Notes: generated from the sequence alone by a model not told the origin. Shown: positions 35,703 to 47,655, numbered from the stretch's first letter. The stretch is DNA of 64,000 nt from an uncultured Pelagibacteraceae bacterium (GCA_902580335.1 CACHKE010000002.1:1-64000); one strand, 5' to 3'. Translations and numbers: made by a program.

Positions 35703-38299
35703 TAATAAAAAAAGAGGAAAGAAGAAAAAAAAATAGTCTTTTTAAATTCACAACGTTTTTATATATTTATTTTTTTACAAGTGTAATTGGAGTATCTATT
35801 CTTGCAATTGCAATTTTTCAATCTCAAGTATTTACTCAAAAAAAAGATAAATTTTTAGATTACTTATCAAATGGGGGTAGGTATGAATATTTATATTTAC
35901 CAGTAATTGTTTTTAAAGCTATAAAAAGTAATTTTTACAACTTGGAAAATGTTGACTTAGAAATTCCATTTGAAAAAACAATAATTTTAGAAAATTTGAG
36001 GAAGGATTCAATATCCAATGGAAGTTTACCTCCGGCAGACAAAATGCCAAGGGTTAAAACTAAAATAATTTATAATGGAGAGGAATTTGACGCAGAAATA
36101 AGACTTAAAGGAGATAGGAAAGCTCATTTTATAGATAAAGATAAGTCGTCTTATAAATTAGAGCTAGATAGAGACCAATTCATTTTTGGTATCAAAAAGT
36201 TTTCAATTCAAAAACCAAGAGTACGAAACTATGTTCATGAATGGATTTTTCATGAAATATCTAAAAATGAGGGCATTATAAAAATTAAATATGATTTTAT
36301 TAATCTTTCAATTAATGGTGATGACAAAGGACTTTACGTTATTGAAGAAGGTTTTGGAAAAGAATTAATTGAGAGAAACAAAAGAAGAAATGGACCAATT
36401 TTTAGCATTGATGAAGATATTTATGGATTTTACGATAAACCTGTATTTGAAATTTATAATAAAAAATATTGGCAGAAACCTGAAAATAATTTAATTGCAA
36501 ATATAGCTTCTCAAAAATTACACGATTTCTTTGATAAAAAAACTTCAGCAAGTGAAGTCTTTGACTTAGATAAATGGGCTGCATACTTTGCAATTATTGA
36601 TTTAACCGCTAATTATCATGGAGCTTTTTTAAAAAGTGTAAAACTTTATTATAATCCCTTAAATGGTTTATTCGAGCCTATACCATTTGATGGTCATAGA
36701 CTTAAACCAAATTATAACAAATATAATTTAAATTATGATAATAGGATTTTAATAGACATTGTCCAAAATTCACCTAATTCAGAGTCTAGTGGTTTCTCAT
36801 GGTTAAAAAAATTTTTTTATGAGAATGGGAAATTTAATCAAAAGTTCTACAATCTTTACGCATCATATCTCAAAAAAATTAGTTCAAAAAAATATATAGA
36901 TAATTTTTTGTCTGAAAACTTAGATGAAATAGAAATGATAAATTCTCATATCTATGCTGATTATTTTTTTTATGATAATAGTAGAAATTATGGAGTAGGA
37001 TTATATTATTTTTTAGTAAGTGATTTTAGACATCATGCCCAAAATATAAGAAATAAATTAAAGTCTAAAGATCAGATACAACTTCTGAAAATAGACGATA
37101 AAAATTATTTATTTAAGCCATATTACAAAAATTATGATCTACTGATTGCTGATAAATTTATTTGTTCTAACGAAAGCGCGGAAATAGAAATCAAAGTATC
37201 TCAAAATATTAAAAACTTTGAGGACACAAATATTTCTTTACATAATTTAGATAAACCAAATTTTAAATGTAATACTCTGGTCTTGGTAGATAGACTTTCT
37301 AATGAAAATAAATTTCTTAAAGTCGACCATCTAAATTCTTATTTTTTTTATGAAAATTTCATTAAAAATTATTCAAAAAATTTGAGAGATTTTTTTGATA
37401 AAGAAGATGACAAATTAGTTTTGAAAAATGATGAGACAAAAATTGACAAAAATGTATATATTCCAGAGGGCTTCAATGTTGTTATAAAGCCAGGTCAAAA
37501 AATAATAATTACAAATAAAGCGTTTATAATTTCAAACTCACCTTGGCAAATTGGAGGTGAGAACAAATTAGTTCTTATTTCTGGAGAACGTGAAAATTTA
37601 GGCGGTGGAATTTTAATAAGCGATACAAAAGAGATATCTTCAATTGAAAATACTGAATTTTCATATTTAAGTGGTTATGATTTAGAAAAAAATTTTGAAT
37701 ATATAATCCTGGGATCAATTAATTTTCATCAGACAAAAGTTAATATTAAAAATGTGTATTTTAGAAATATTTTTTCTGAAGATGCAATAAATATATTTAG
37801 GTCAAAATTTAAAATTATTGATGCAAAATATAAAAACATATTTTCTGATGCAATAGATGTTGATTTTAGTGAGGGAAAAATCATTAAATCAGATTTTGTG
37901 AATATTAATAATGATGCAATAGATTTTTCTGGATCAAAAGTATCTGTTAATCATGTAAATTTTGACAATGTAAATGATAAAATAATAAGTGCTGGGGAAG
38001 ACTCAAAAATAAATGTTGATGAAATTACTGGGACAAATTCTTATGCAGGTATCATTAGCAAAGATGGATCAGAAGTTTATTCTCAAAATATAAAATTTGA
38101 TGGTGTCAAAATTCCATTTGCAGCTTATCAAAAAAAAAAAGAATATGATTTTCCATTTCTTGATGCAAAAAAATATAAGATTAGAAATTTTTCAGCCAAG
38201 TCAATTAAAGATAAAACAGCAAAACTATCCATAGAAGATGAAGTTATTGTAATGAAATCTGAAAAAATTATTTCTTTAATGTATGAAAAAAAAGATTAA
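35699..38299 (+). CDS. CotH-family kinase-like protein with C-terminal beta-helix
   Basis: An 866-aa protein with one N-terminal membrane helix (about residues 18-40), so the bulk is probably outside the cytoplasm. Residues 95-360 resemble CotH, an atypical protein kinase first known from Bacillus spore coats: RLKGDRKAHF, YKLELDRDQFIFGIKKFS, KGLYVIEEGFGKEL, and FEPIPFDGHRLK. The usual P(Y/W)DxD-like site here reads PFDGH. From about residue 620 there are short repeats such as EDAINIFRS, SDAIDVDFS and NDAIDFSGS, the pattern of a right-handed parallel beta-helix. It lies between DUF4956 and VTC genes and overlaps both. Substrate and true activity are unknown. Confidence 0.8.
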   Translation: MIIKKEERRKKNSLFKFTTFLYIYFFTSVIGVSILAIAIFQSQVFTQKKDKFLDYLSNGGRYEYLYLPVIVFKAIKSNFYNLENVDLEIPFEKTIILENLRKDSISNGSLPPADKMPRVKTKIIYNGEEFDAEIRLKGDRKAHFIDKDKSSYKLELDRDQFIFGIKKFSIQKPRVRNYVHEWIFHEISKNEGIIKIKYDFINLSINGDDKGLYVIEEGFGKELIERNKRRNGPIFSIDEDIYGFYDKPVFEIYNKKYWQKPENNLIANIASQKLHDFFDKKTSASEVFDLDKWAAYFAIIDLTANYHGAFLKSVKLYYNPLNGLFEPIPFDGHRLKPNYNKYNLNYDNRILIDIVQNSPNSESSGFSWLKKFFYENGKFNQKFYNLYASYLKKISSKKYIDNFLSENLDEIEMINSHIYADYFFYDNSRNYGVGLYYFLVSDFRHHAQNIRNKLKSKDQIQLLKIDDKNYLFKPYYKNYDLLIADKFICSNESAEIEIKVSQNIKNFEDTNISLHNLDKPNFKCNTLVLVDRLSNENKFLKVDHLNSYFFYENFIKNYSKNLRDFFDKEDDKLVLKNDETKIDKNVYIPEGFNVVIKPGQKIIITNKAFIISNSPWQIGGENKLVLISGERENLGGGILISDTKEISSIENTEFSYLSGYDLEKNFEYIILGSINFHQTKVNIKNVYFRNIFSEDAINIFRSKFKIIDAKYKNIFSDAIDVDFSEGKIIKSDFVNINNDAIDFSGSKVSVNHVNFDNVNDKIISAGEDSKINVDEITGTNSYAGIISKDGSEVYSQNIKFDGVKIPFAAYQKKKEYDFPFLDAKKYKIRNFSAKSIKDKTAKLSIEDEVIVMKSEKIISLMYEKKD

Positions 38300-38957
38300 T
38301 AGATTTGAGAGAAAATGGTTATTTAGAAGTAATAATTATTTAGCTTTAATAAATTCATTAACAAGATCTAAATTTTTTTTTAGAACACAGTTCCCCTTAA
38401 GAAAAGTAAATTCAATATATTTTGATACACAAGATTATGCTTCAATAAGACAAAATTTAGACGGTGTGAGTAATAAAAAAAAGATTAGAATAAGGTGGTA
38501 TGGAAATAAGGACATTATTAAAAAGCCAATAATTGAAATTAAAAGTAAAAAAGGATTTGAGACCAAAAAAGAAAGCTTTAATATAAAAGGATTAGATAAT
38601 TTAAATCTTTTAAGTATTGATAATTTAAAAATAATTAAAGAAATTTTAAACTTACAACTCAAACAAAAAAAAGTGATTTACCCAGTTTTAACAACGCATT
38701 ATGAGAGAGAATATTTTATCTCTTCAAATGGAAAAATTAGAGCAACTATTGATTACAATTTGCAAAGTATTTTCCTCAATAACTTAAGTCAAATCGATAT
38801 TGTTAAAAATTTTAAAAATATATGTATATTAGAATTTAAGTATTCAACGAGCTTAGATGGATATGTTAGAAAAAATTTGAGTGATATCAGTCTCAGGTTG
38901 TCAAAAAATTCAAAGTTTGTTAATTCAGCTTTTGAAAAACCTAAATTCTTTTCATAA
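38283..38957 (+). CDS. VTC-domain (polyphosphate polymerase-type) protein
   Basis: A 224-aa cytosolic-looking protein with the triphosphate-tunnel pattern of the VTC domain, which in yeast Vtc4 polymerises polyphosphate from ATP. Seen: FERKWLF at the start, YFDTQDY, KKIRIRWYG, PIIEIKSKKG, HYEREYFIS, IRATIDYNL and ILEFKYS. These alternating basic and acidic strands line the tunnel in the family. It overlaps the CotH-like gene by 17 bases and is the third gene of the module. Bacterial homologues are usually annotated as polyphosphate polymerase domain proteins, but activity is rarely tested. Enzyme function here is inference. Confidence 0.85.
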   Translation: MKKKINRFERKWLFRSNNYLALINSLTRSKFFFRTQFPLRKVNSIYFDTQDYASIRQNLDGVSNKKKIRIRWYGNKDIIKKPIIEIKSKKGFETKKESFNIKGLDNLNLLSIDNLKIIKEILNLQLKQKKVIYPVLTTHYEREYFISSNGKIRATIDYNLQSIFLNNLSQIDIVKNFKNICILEFKYSTSLDGYVRKNLSDISLRLSKNSKFVNSAFEKPKFFS

Positions 38958-39034
38958 GTGTCAAATTGGGGCTAAAATTAGTTATTTATTTTGCAATCTA
39001 ACCGATAGGTTGTATATTCCATAATAATTTTTTT

Positions 39035-41646
<2,612 letters not shown>

Positions 41647-41651
41647 GAAAG

Positions 41652-42872
41652 ATGGCTGAAAGCAGAGATGATTTTATTATTGCGATTAGATCTGCTTTTT
41701 TAAAAAAAAGCACTAAACAAAAATTTTCTTTATTAACTTTAGTTTTTTTTTCGGTTTTTATAATTGTTTTATCTAATTTTAATTTTAAGGCAATAAGTGT
41801 TACTAAATCGATTATAAAGGAAATTGTTTATCGCTCTTCCTTTATAGTTTCAATTCCAGAAAATTTTATTAAATCTTCTTATTTAAATTTAACTGAATAC
41901 ACTAATTTTTATAAGAAGTTTAAAATAACTAAAGAGGAGTTAGAACAATTAAAATCCGAAAATATTTCAACAAATATAATTAAGAGTGAAAATGATGAAC
42001 TTAAAAGTCTAATTGATGGTTATACCATTACTTCAAATAAGATTTTAGCAAAGGTAATTGTCGATCACGAAAGTCCTTTTTTAAGATCAATTATAATTAA
42101 TAAAGGGAGTAAAGAGAAAATAAAAATAGGAACAAATATTTATGATCGTAGCTATCTTGTAGGAAGAGTGATTGAAGTTAATTATACAAATTCAAGAGTA
42201 TTATTATTGAGTGACTTAAATTCAAATATTCCTGTTTCTATTACACCTGGCAATGTTCAGGCAATTATAGTCGGTAATGGGGATAAAAAAGGTGAAATTA
42301 AATATATCAAAAACGATTTAATAAACAAAATCAATGACAAAGGAATTGCATATACATCAGGAACTGGTTCAATCTTTAAAAGTGGAATTCCTGTAGGCAC
42401 AATTGATTTAAAAGATGAAAATGAAAAAATATTAATTAACTTTTACAGTGATTTTACTCAATTAAAATATGTTTTTGCAGAGATTGACGAACTCATTCCC
42501 ACATCTGTTGAAACTAAAGAAGATGATCAAACAGAGGTCTCTTCAAATACCGAACAAATAAAATTAAATCTAATAAGTGATGAATTGCAAATTTTAGAAG
42601 AAAGTAACACTAAATTTCTAGAGGAAAACAAGGAGTTAAATTCTCTAACTAACGAATTAAATAAACAAATTGAGATATTAAAAGCAGAAAATGATTTTCA
42701 AAAAAATCTTATTCGACAACATAATTTAGATCAAGAAGAGTTAGAATTTTTAAGATTAAATTTAATCTATAGCTCTAAGTGTCAATCGAAAAAACTCTTT
42801 AGCACTGGTTTTAAAGTAGGCACACCAGAATATAAAGAATGCATTATGAGAAAAGGAAAGATAAGTGATTAG
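41652..42872 (+). CDS. mreC: Rod-shape protein MreC with C-terminal coiled coil and cysteine motif
   Basis: MreC is a periplasmic, membrane-anchored protein that activates the RodA/MrdA pair. The 406-aa sequence has a membrane helix (about 25-45), the usual coiled coil (about 75-115), and the beta-domain core (ILAKVIVDHESPFLRSIIINKG, GRVIEVNYTNSRVLLLSD, IKYIKNDL). Unusually, the core is followed by a second predicted coiled coil at about 300-365, rich in Glu/Leu/Asn, and a tail with C377 and C397 flanking GFKVGTPEY. MreC proteins mostly end soon after the core (E. coli: 367 aa) and do not have this cysteine pair. The gene overlaps mreD by eight bases. Confidence 0.92.
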   Translation: MAESRDDFIIAIRSAFLKKSTKQKFSLLTLVFFSVFIIVLSNFNFKAISVTKSIIKEIVYRSSFIVSIPENFIKSSYLNLTEYTNFYKKFKITKEELEQLKSENISTNIIKSENDELKSLIDGYTITSNKILAKVIVDHESPFLRSIIINKGSKEKIKIGTNIYDRSYLVGRVIEVNYTNSRVLLLSDLNSNIPVSITPGNVQAIIVGNGDKKGEIKYIKNDLINKINDKGIAYTSGTGSIFKSGIPVGTIDLKDENEKILINFYSDFTQLKYVFAEIDELIPTSVETKEDDQTEVSSNTEQIKLNLISDELQILEESNTKFLEENKELNSLTNELNKQIEILKAENDFQKNLIRQHNLDQEELEFLRLNLIYSSKCQSKKLFSTGFKVGTPEYKECIMRKGKISD

Positions 42873-43371
42873 ATTTCAAAAGAAAAATTTATTGTACAAG
42901 GTTTATACTTGGTTACCAATTCTTGCTTTATTTATATCCATATTTAATGAATTTGATTTTAATTATCTAAACATTGACTACTTTTCATTTAATTTTCCAT
43001 ATATATTAATTTTTTATTTTGCTCTAAAAGCCTACCAAAAGTTTGATTATTTTTTAGTTTTTTTAGCTGGATTATTTAATGATGCTGTTGTTGGTTTACC
43101 ACTAGGGATTAGTTCTTTGTCATATATTTTAATTTGCATCTTTGCGACTTATCTTCGAAATATAACACTTAGTCCAAATTTAATAAAAGATTGGTTTTAT
43201 TTCCTCTTTATAATCAGTTTAATTAATTCAATTAATTTTTCAGTTCTATTTTTATTTTTCTCTTACGAGCTAGATATTACACTTTTCATTGTGAATAACT
43301 TTTTTACATTTTTATTTTACATAATATTTTCAATCTTTTTTAAGAGGTATTTAAAAAGTTTAGATGATTAA
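42865..43371 (+). CDS. mreD: Rod-shape inner-membrane protein MreD
   Basis: MreD is a small polytopic membrane protein of the elongasome. The 168-aa protein has about five or six hydrophobic segments and the LAGLFNDAVVGLPLGISSLSYIL motif characteristic of MreD. The start is GTG at 42865, overlapping the mreC stop; no ATG is available near it. The stop overlaps mrdA by eight bases. Position between mreC and mrdA supports the call. Confidence 0.92.
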   Translation: MIRFQKKNLLYKVYTWLPILALFISIFNEFDFNYLNIDYFSFNFPYILIFYFALKAYQKFDYFLVFLAGLFNDAVVGLPLGISSLSYILICIFATYLRNITLSPNLIKDWFYFLFIISLINSINFSVLFLFFSYELDITLFIVNNFFTFLFYIIFSIFFKRYLKSLDD

Positions 43372-45238
43372 TATAAGTGATAGTGCAAATAAATTAAATT
43401 CATTAAATCGAAGAATGTTTATTTTGGCAGCTGCTAAGATTATTATTTTAGGTGGGATAGTTAGTAGATTATTTTTTTTACAAGTTAAAGAGAATAAAAA
43501 GTATTTAACACTTTCAGATAAAAATAGAATTCGAGAATGGAAATTACCTCCTATCAGAGGAGAATTTCAAGACTATTTTGGAAACACTATTGCTGGAAAC
43601 TTTGAGGCTTATCAACTTCATATTATACCAGAGGAAGTAGAGGATTTTAGATATGTAATTTTTCGAGTGAAAGAATTATTAGAATTAAGTGAAAAACAGT
43701 TTAAAAAAATTGTAAAGAAAAAGAATGAAATAAAACCATGGGAAACATTAATTGTAGCAGATAATTTAAGTTGGGAAAAATTTTCAAAAATAAATAACCA
43801 CCTGTATGACCTTAATGGGGTTAAACCAGTTATTTCAATATCAAGAGATTATCCATATAAGGAGAATTTTACTCATGTTTTGGGCTATGTTAGTCAAGCA
43901 AATGAAAATGACCTTTTAACAAATGAAAATATAAAAGAAAAATTTGTCCCTGGATTAAAGGTTGGAAAAACAGGTTTAGAAAAATCATTTGAACAGAAAT
44001 TAATTGGATCAAATTCTGTAGAGCGATATGAGGTTAATGCTTATGGTAGAAGGATTAGTCAATTAGCATTTCAAACAGGGGATAAAGGAGAAACAATCAA
44101 GCTTACTATAGATACTAAAATTCAGGAATTAACTAATGAATTACTAAAAGAAAGAGCGGGATCTATATGCGTAATGGATATTTACACAGGTGCAATAATT
44201 GCAATGCATTCTTCTCCATCTTTTGATCCTAACTCTTTTGTATTCGGAATAAGTCAAGATGAATGGCAACTAATAAGGAATAATCCAATGAAACCTTTAG
44301 TTAACAAATCACTATCAGGTAATTACTCACCAGGATCAACCATAAAACCTATTGTTGCCTTATCAGCTTTAGAAAATGAAATTATTAGTCCAGATTTTAC
44401 AGTCCAGTGCAAAGGACATAAAAATCCATTGGAATTGTATGGGCAAACTTATCATTGTTGGAAAAAAGAAGGACATGGATTCGTAAATTTAAGAGAAGCA
44501 ATGAAACAATCATGTGATACATATTTTTATGAAGTTGCAAGGAGGTTAGGTGTAGATAGATTAAGCGTTACTGCAAAAAAATTTGGATTGGGGCAGAAAG
44601 TTTTTAGAAATATATTTGATAATGAAAAGAAGGGATTAATTCCCAATACAGAGTGGAAAAAAAATGCATTAGGAAGAAATTGGGTACTTGGCGAAACAAT
44701 AATTACTGGTATTGGTCAAGGTTTTATTCAAACAACCCCGATACAATTATGTTTGATGACTGCTCAAATAGCTAATGGTGGATATAAAATTTATCCTAAA
44801 ATAGTAGTAAATGATAACAACCTATATGCAGATAAGTTTACGCCATTATTTAAAAAGTCTCGAAATATCAAAATTATTCAAGACGCCATGTTTAGTTCAA
44901 CTAATGAAGTAAGAGGAACTTCTTACAGATCTCGTTTGGATGATCCTAAATATCAATTTGCTGGAAAAACTGGAACTTCGCAGGTGAAGAAAATTACCGA
45001 AAGAGATCGTGAGTTAGATCTTAAAACACTTCAAATTCCCTATGAAGAGAGAGATCATGCTTTATATATAGCTTTTGGGCCATACAAAAATCCAAGATAT
45101 GCAATTAGCATAATTATAGAACATGGTGGTTCTGGTGGAACTATTGCTGCTCCATTAGCAAAAAAATTATTTAAAATGATTATTGATAGACATGAAATTA
45201 GAAAAAATTACGGCAACAAAAAATATTTGGATATCTAA
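43364..45238 (+). CDS. mrdA: Peptidoglycan D,D-transpeptidase MrdA (PBP2)
   Basis: MrdA cross-links lateral-wall peptidoglycan in partnership with RodA. The 624-aa protein has one N-terminal membrane helix (about 18-40), a dimerisation domain (REWKLPPIRGEFQDYFG), and a transpeptidase domain with SPGSTIKP (active Ser), SCD, and KTGTSQVKK. Length is close to E. coli PBP2 (633 aa). mreD, mrdA and rodA all overlap or abut. Two class B PBPs (this and FtsI) are present in the window, each beside its SEDS partner. Confidence 0.96.
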   Translation: MINISDSANKLNSLNRRMFILAAAKIIILGGIVSRLFFLQVKENKKYLTLSDKNRIREWKLPPIRGEFQDYFGNTIAGNFEAYQLHIIPEEVEDFRYVIFRVKELLELSEKQFKKIVKKKNEIKPWETLIVADNLSWEKFSKINNHLYDLNGVKPVISISRDYPYKENFTHVLGYVSQANENDLLTNENIKEKFVPGLKVGKTGLEKSFEQKLIGSNSVERYEVNAYGRRISQLAFQTGDKGETIKLTIDTKIQELTNELLKERAGSICVMDIYTGAIIAMHSSPSFDPNSFVFGISQDEWQLIRNNPMKPLVNKSLSGNYSPGSTIKPIVALSALENEIISPDFTVQCKGHKNPLELYGQTYHCWKKEGHGFVNLREAMKQSCDTYFYEVARRLGVDRLSVTAKKFGLGQKVFRNIFDNEKKGLIPNTEWKKNALGRNWVLGETIITGIGQGFIQTTPIQLCLMTAQIANGGYKIYPKIVVNDNNLYADKFTPLFKKSRNIKIIQDAMFSSTNEVRGTSYRSRLDDPKYQFAGKTGTSQVKKITERDRELDLKTLQIPYEERDHALYIAFGPYKNPRYAISIIIEHGGSGGTIAAPLAKKLFKMIIDRHEIRKNYGNKKYLDI

Positions 45239-46362
45239 TGTACCAATATAGAAGATTTAACAACAAAAATGGTTTTTTCCAAAAATTTGGAAATTTAGAT
45301 TATATACTTTTGTCATGTCTTTTAATCTTAGGATTTATTAGCCTTGCAACGATGTACTCTACCGATGGAGGTGAAGTATTATTTCATACAAAAAGTCACT
45401 TTATCAAATTTATTGTTTTCTTCTTAATGATGATTGTAATTTCGTTTATTAACATAAAATTCTGGTTCTCTCTTGGTTATTTATCTTACGCAGTTATTTT
45501 AGGAATGTTAATTTGGACTATAAATTTTGGAATTACTGCTTCAGGATCTAAAAGATGGATTGATTTATATTTCTTAAATATTCAGCCATCTGAATTAATG
45601 AAAATTTTTATCATTTTATGTTTAGCAAAATATTTTCATAGAATGAAGTCACAACATGTTAACTCTTTTTATAGTATTTGTTTCTCTTTAATAATCATAT
45701 TCGTTCCAATGAGTTTGGTAATTATACAACCAGATTTAGGTACCTCGTTACTTATTGCGATAAGTGGAATAGTTGTTTTGTGGTTTGCTGGACTAAATCA
45801 TAAATATTTTTTTTATTCTTGTTTGCTATCAATCATTTCATTGCCAATTATCATTTCTTTTCTAAAACCTTATCAAAAACTTAGAGTATTAACTTTTCTA
45901 AATCCAGATAGAGATCCCTTAGGAGCTGGTTATCAGATAATCCAATCTAAAATTGCAGTTGGATCAGGGGGTTTTACTGGTAAAGGTTTTCTAAAAGGAA
46001 CACAAAGTTATCTAGAATTTCTTCCAGAGAAACATACAGATTTTATATTTACCCTTTTTTCGGAAGAATTTGGTTTTATAGGGTCAGTTTTGTTACTTTT
46101 AATTTATAGCATTATAATTTACCGAGTTATACGAATAGGTGCTCTATCTAGAAGTTATTTTGCAAAATTATTTTGTTACAGCTTTGGAACATCAATCTTT
46201 ATATATGTTGTAATAAATATGAGCATGGTTTTAGGTCTACTTCCTATTGTAGGTTCACCTTTACCGATAATGTCATATGGTGGTTCATCAATGTTAGCCA
46301 CGATGATAGGATTTGGAATTGTGATGAGTGCCAAAACTCATAGTCAACAATCCATTGCATAA
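45238..46362 (+). CDS. rodA: Elongasome SEDS glycosyltransferase RodA
   Basis: RodA polymerises glycan strands for lateral-wall growth. The 374-aa protein has about ten membrane segments and the SEDS motifs GSKRWIDL, QPSELMKI, FLPEKHTDFIFTLFSEEFGF and PIMSYGGSSML. The LPEKHTDFIF form is typical of RodA and differs from the VPEAHTDYI of the FtsW in region 1. The start overlaps the mrdA stop (TAATG). It is the last gene of the mre operon; the 50-base gap after it contains a palindrome. Confidence 0.96.
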   Translation: MYQYRRFNNKNGFFQKFGNLDYILLSCLLILGFISLATMYSTDGGEVLFHTKSHFIKFIVFFLMMIVISFINIKFWFSLGYLSYAVILGMLIWTINFGITASGSKRWIDLYFLNIQPSELMKIFIILCLAKYFHRMKSQHVNSFYSICFSLIIIFVPMSLVIIQPDLGTSLLIAISGIVVLWFAGLNHKYFFYSCLLSIISLPIIISFLKPYQKLRVLTFLNPDRDPLGAGYQIIQSKIAVGSGGFTGKGFLKGTQSYLEFLPEKHTDFIFTLFSEEFGFIGSVLLLLIYSIIIYRVIRIGALSRSYFAKLFCYSFGTSIFIYVVINMSMVLGLLPIVGSPLPIMSYGGSSMLATMIGFGIVMSAKTHSQQSIA

Positions 46363-46378
46363 GTATAATTTGTCGCTT

Positions 46379-46394
46379 AATCTTAATTAAGATT
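46379..46394. promoter_or_regulatory. 16-bp perfect palindrome upstream of the D-amino-acid dehydrogenase gene
   Basis: AATCTTAATTAAGATT is identical to its reverse complement. It lies in the 50-base gap between rodA and the FAD dehydrogenase gene, 18 bases before the start codon. A TATAGT that could serve as a -10 box lies between it and the ATG. In such compact DNA this spacing makes an operator plausible, but chance palindromes occur in AT-rich sequence. Confidence 0.4.
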
Positions 46395-46412
46395 TCATTA
46401 TATAGTCTTTCG

Positions 46413-47651
46413 ATGAATAAACTTAAAGTAGGTATAGTTGGAGCTGGTATTCAAGGTATTTCTAATGCTTTATTTTTACAGAAAAAAGGTTTTGATGTAA
46501 CGATATTTGATAGAGAAAATCCAGGAAGCCCTGTAGCATCTTACGGAAATGCTGGTCATTTTTCTCCCTATGCTTCATTATCTTTAAATAGAACTGACAT
46601 TTTACTAGATGTTCCTGCAATGTTAATGAGCTCAAAAGGACCCCTTGCTCTTAAATGGAATTATATTCCAAAAATGATCCCTTGGTTTATGAAATTTATA
46701 TTGAACACCACAAAAAATAAAATGATGCATACTGCAAAAAATATGCACCAAATTTTAGACTTAGCCTTACCTGCTTACGATGAGTTATTTGATGAAGTCG
46801 ATATTGAAGGTTTAGTTGAAAACAAAGGTATTTTATATATTTGGAATGATCAAGATTTAAAAAGTAGAGAATTGGAGATTAATGTTAGGAAGGAACTAGG
46901 AGTTCAGCAACAACTTGTGAATAAAAAAGAAATTCACGATCTTGAGCCTAACATAAAACCTTTTTATCATGCTGGTGTTTATTATCCTTACGCGAGACAT
47001 GCAAGGAACCCAAAAAAAATTCTATTAAAATTTTTTGATTTATTTCTTAAAAAGGGTGGGCGATTTAAAAAAACGGACATTAAAAGTATAGACTTTCAAG
47101 ATGAACAACCAATATTAAAAACCGGGTCTGAAAAATTTTTATTTGATAAAGTGGTAGTAGCCTGTGGAGCTTTTTCAAAAAAATTGACTGATAATTTAGA
47201 TGAAAAAATACCTTTAGATACCGAGCGTGGTTATCATGTTCACTTTAAAGATTGTGACCATCTTTTACAAAGGCCAGTTATTTTTTCAAATCGAGGATTT
47301 GGGATTACTCCAATGGAACAAGGATTAAGAGTTGTAGGAACAGTCGAGTTTGGTGGATTGAAAAATCCTTTATCAAAATCTCGTATTAAAAATTTGATTA
47401 ATAACGCTAAGTATATGTTGGGAGATTTACCTGATCATGAAGATGAATGGTTAGGATTTAGACCAACATTACCTGATTTTTTACCTGTCATGGGTCCGTC
47501 AAAAAATCATAAAAATGTATTCTATTGTTTCGGTCATCATCATTTAGGATGGACATTAGGACCAATATCTGGAAAGATTGTCTCTGGAATGATAGCTAAA
47601 GAAAACACCAATTTAAATTTAGCCCCTTATAGCTCAACAAGATTTAATTAG
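46413..47651 (+). CDS. FAD-dependent D-amino-acid dehydrogenase (DadA-like)
   Basis: A 412-aa DAO-superfamily flavoprotein. It starts with the dinucleotide loop VGIVGAGIQGISNALFLQKKGFDVTIFDRE, followed by SYGNAGHFSPYA, typical of DadA-type enzymes. The later VVVACGAFSKKLTD strand and the C-terminal FYCFGHHHLGWTLGP segment fit the same group. DadA enzymes oxidise D-amino acids to 2-oxo acids at the inner membrane with electrons going to the respiratory chain. The exact substrate is not readable, and glycine- or proline-type amine oxidation is possible. A palindrome lies upstream, and an EamA gene follows after four bases. Confidence 0.82.
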   Translation: MNKLKVGIVGAGIQGISNALFLQKKGFDVTIFDRENPGSPVASYGNAGHFSPYASLSLNRTDILLDVPAMLMSSKGPLALKWNYIPKMIPWFMKFILNTTKNKMMHTAKNMHQILDLALPAYDELFDEVDIEGLVENKGILYIWNDQDLKSRELEINVRKELGVQQQLVNKKEIHDLEPNIKPFYHAGVYYPYARHARNPKKILLKFFDLFLKKGGRFKKTDIKSIDFQDEQPILKTGSEKFLFDKVVVACGAFSKKLTDNLDEKIPLDTERGYHVHFKDCDHLLQRPVIFSNRGFGITPMEQGLRVVGTVEFGGLKNPLSKSRIKNLINNAKYMLGDLPDHEDEWLGFRPTLPDFLPVMGPSKNHKNVFYCFGHHHLGWTLGPISGKIVSGMIAKENTNLNLAPYSSTRFN

Positions 47652-47655
47652 TAAA

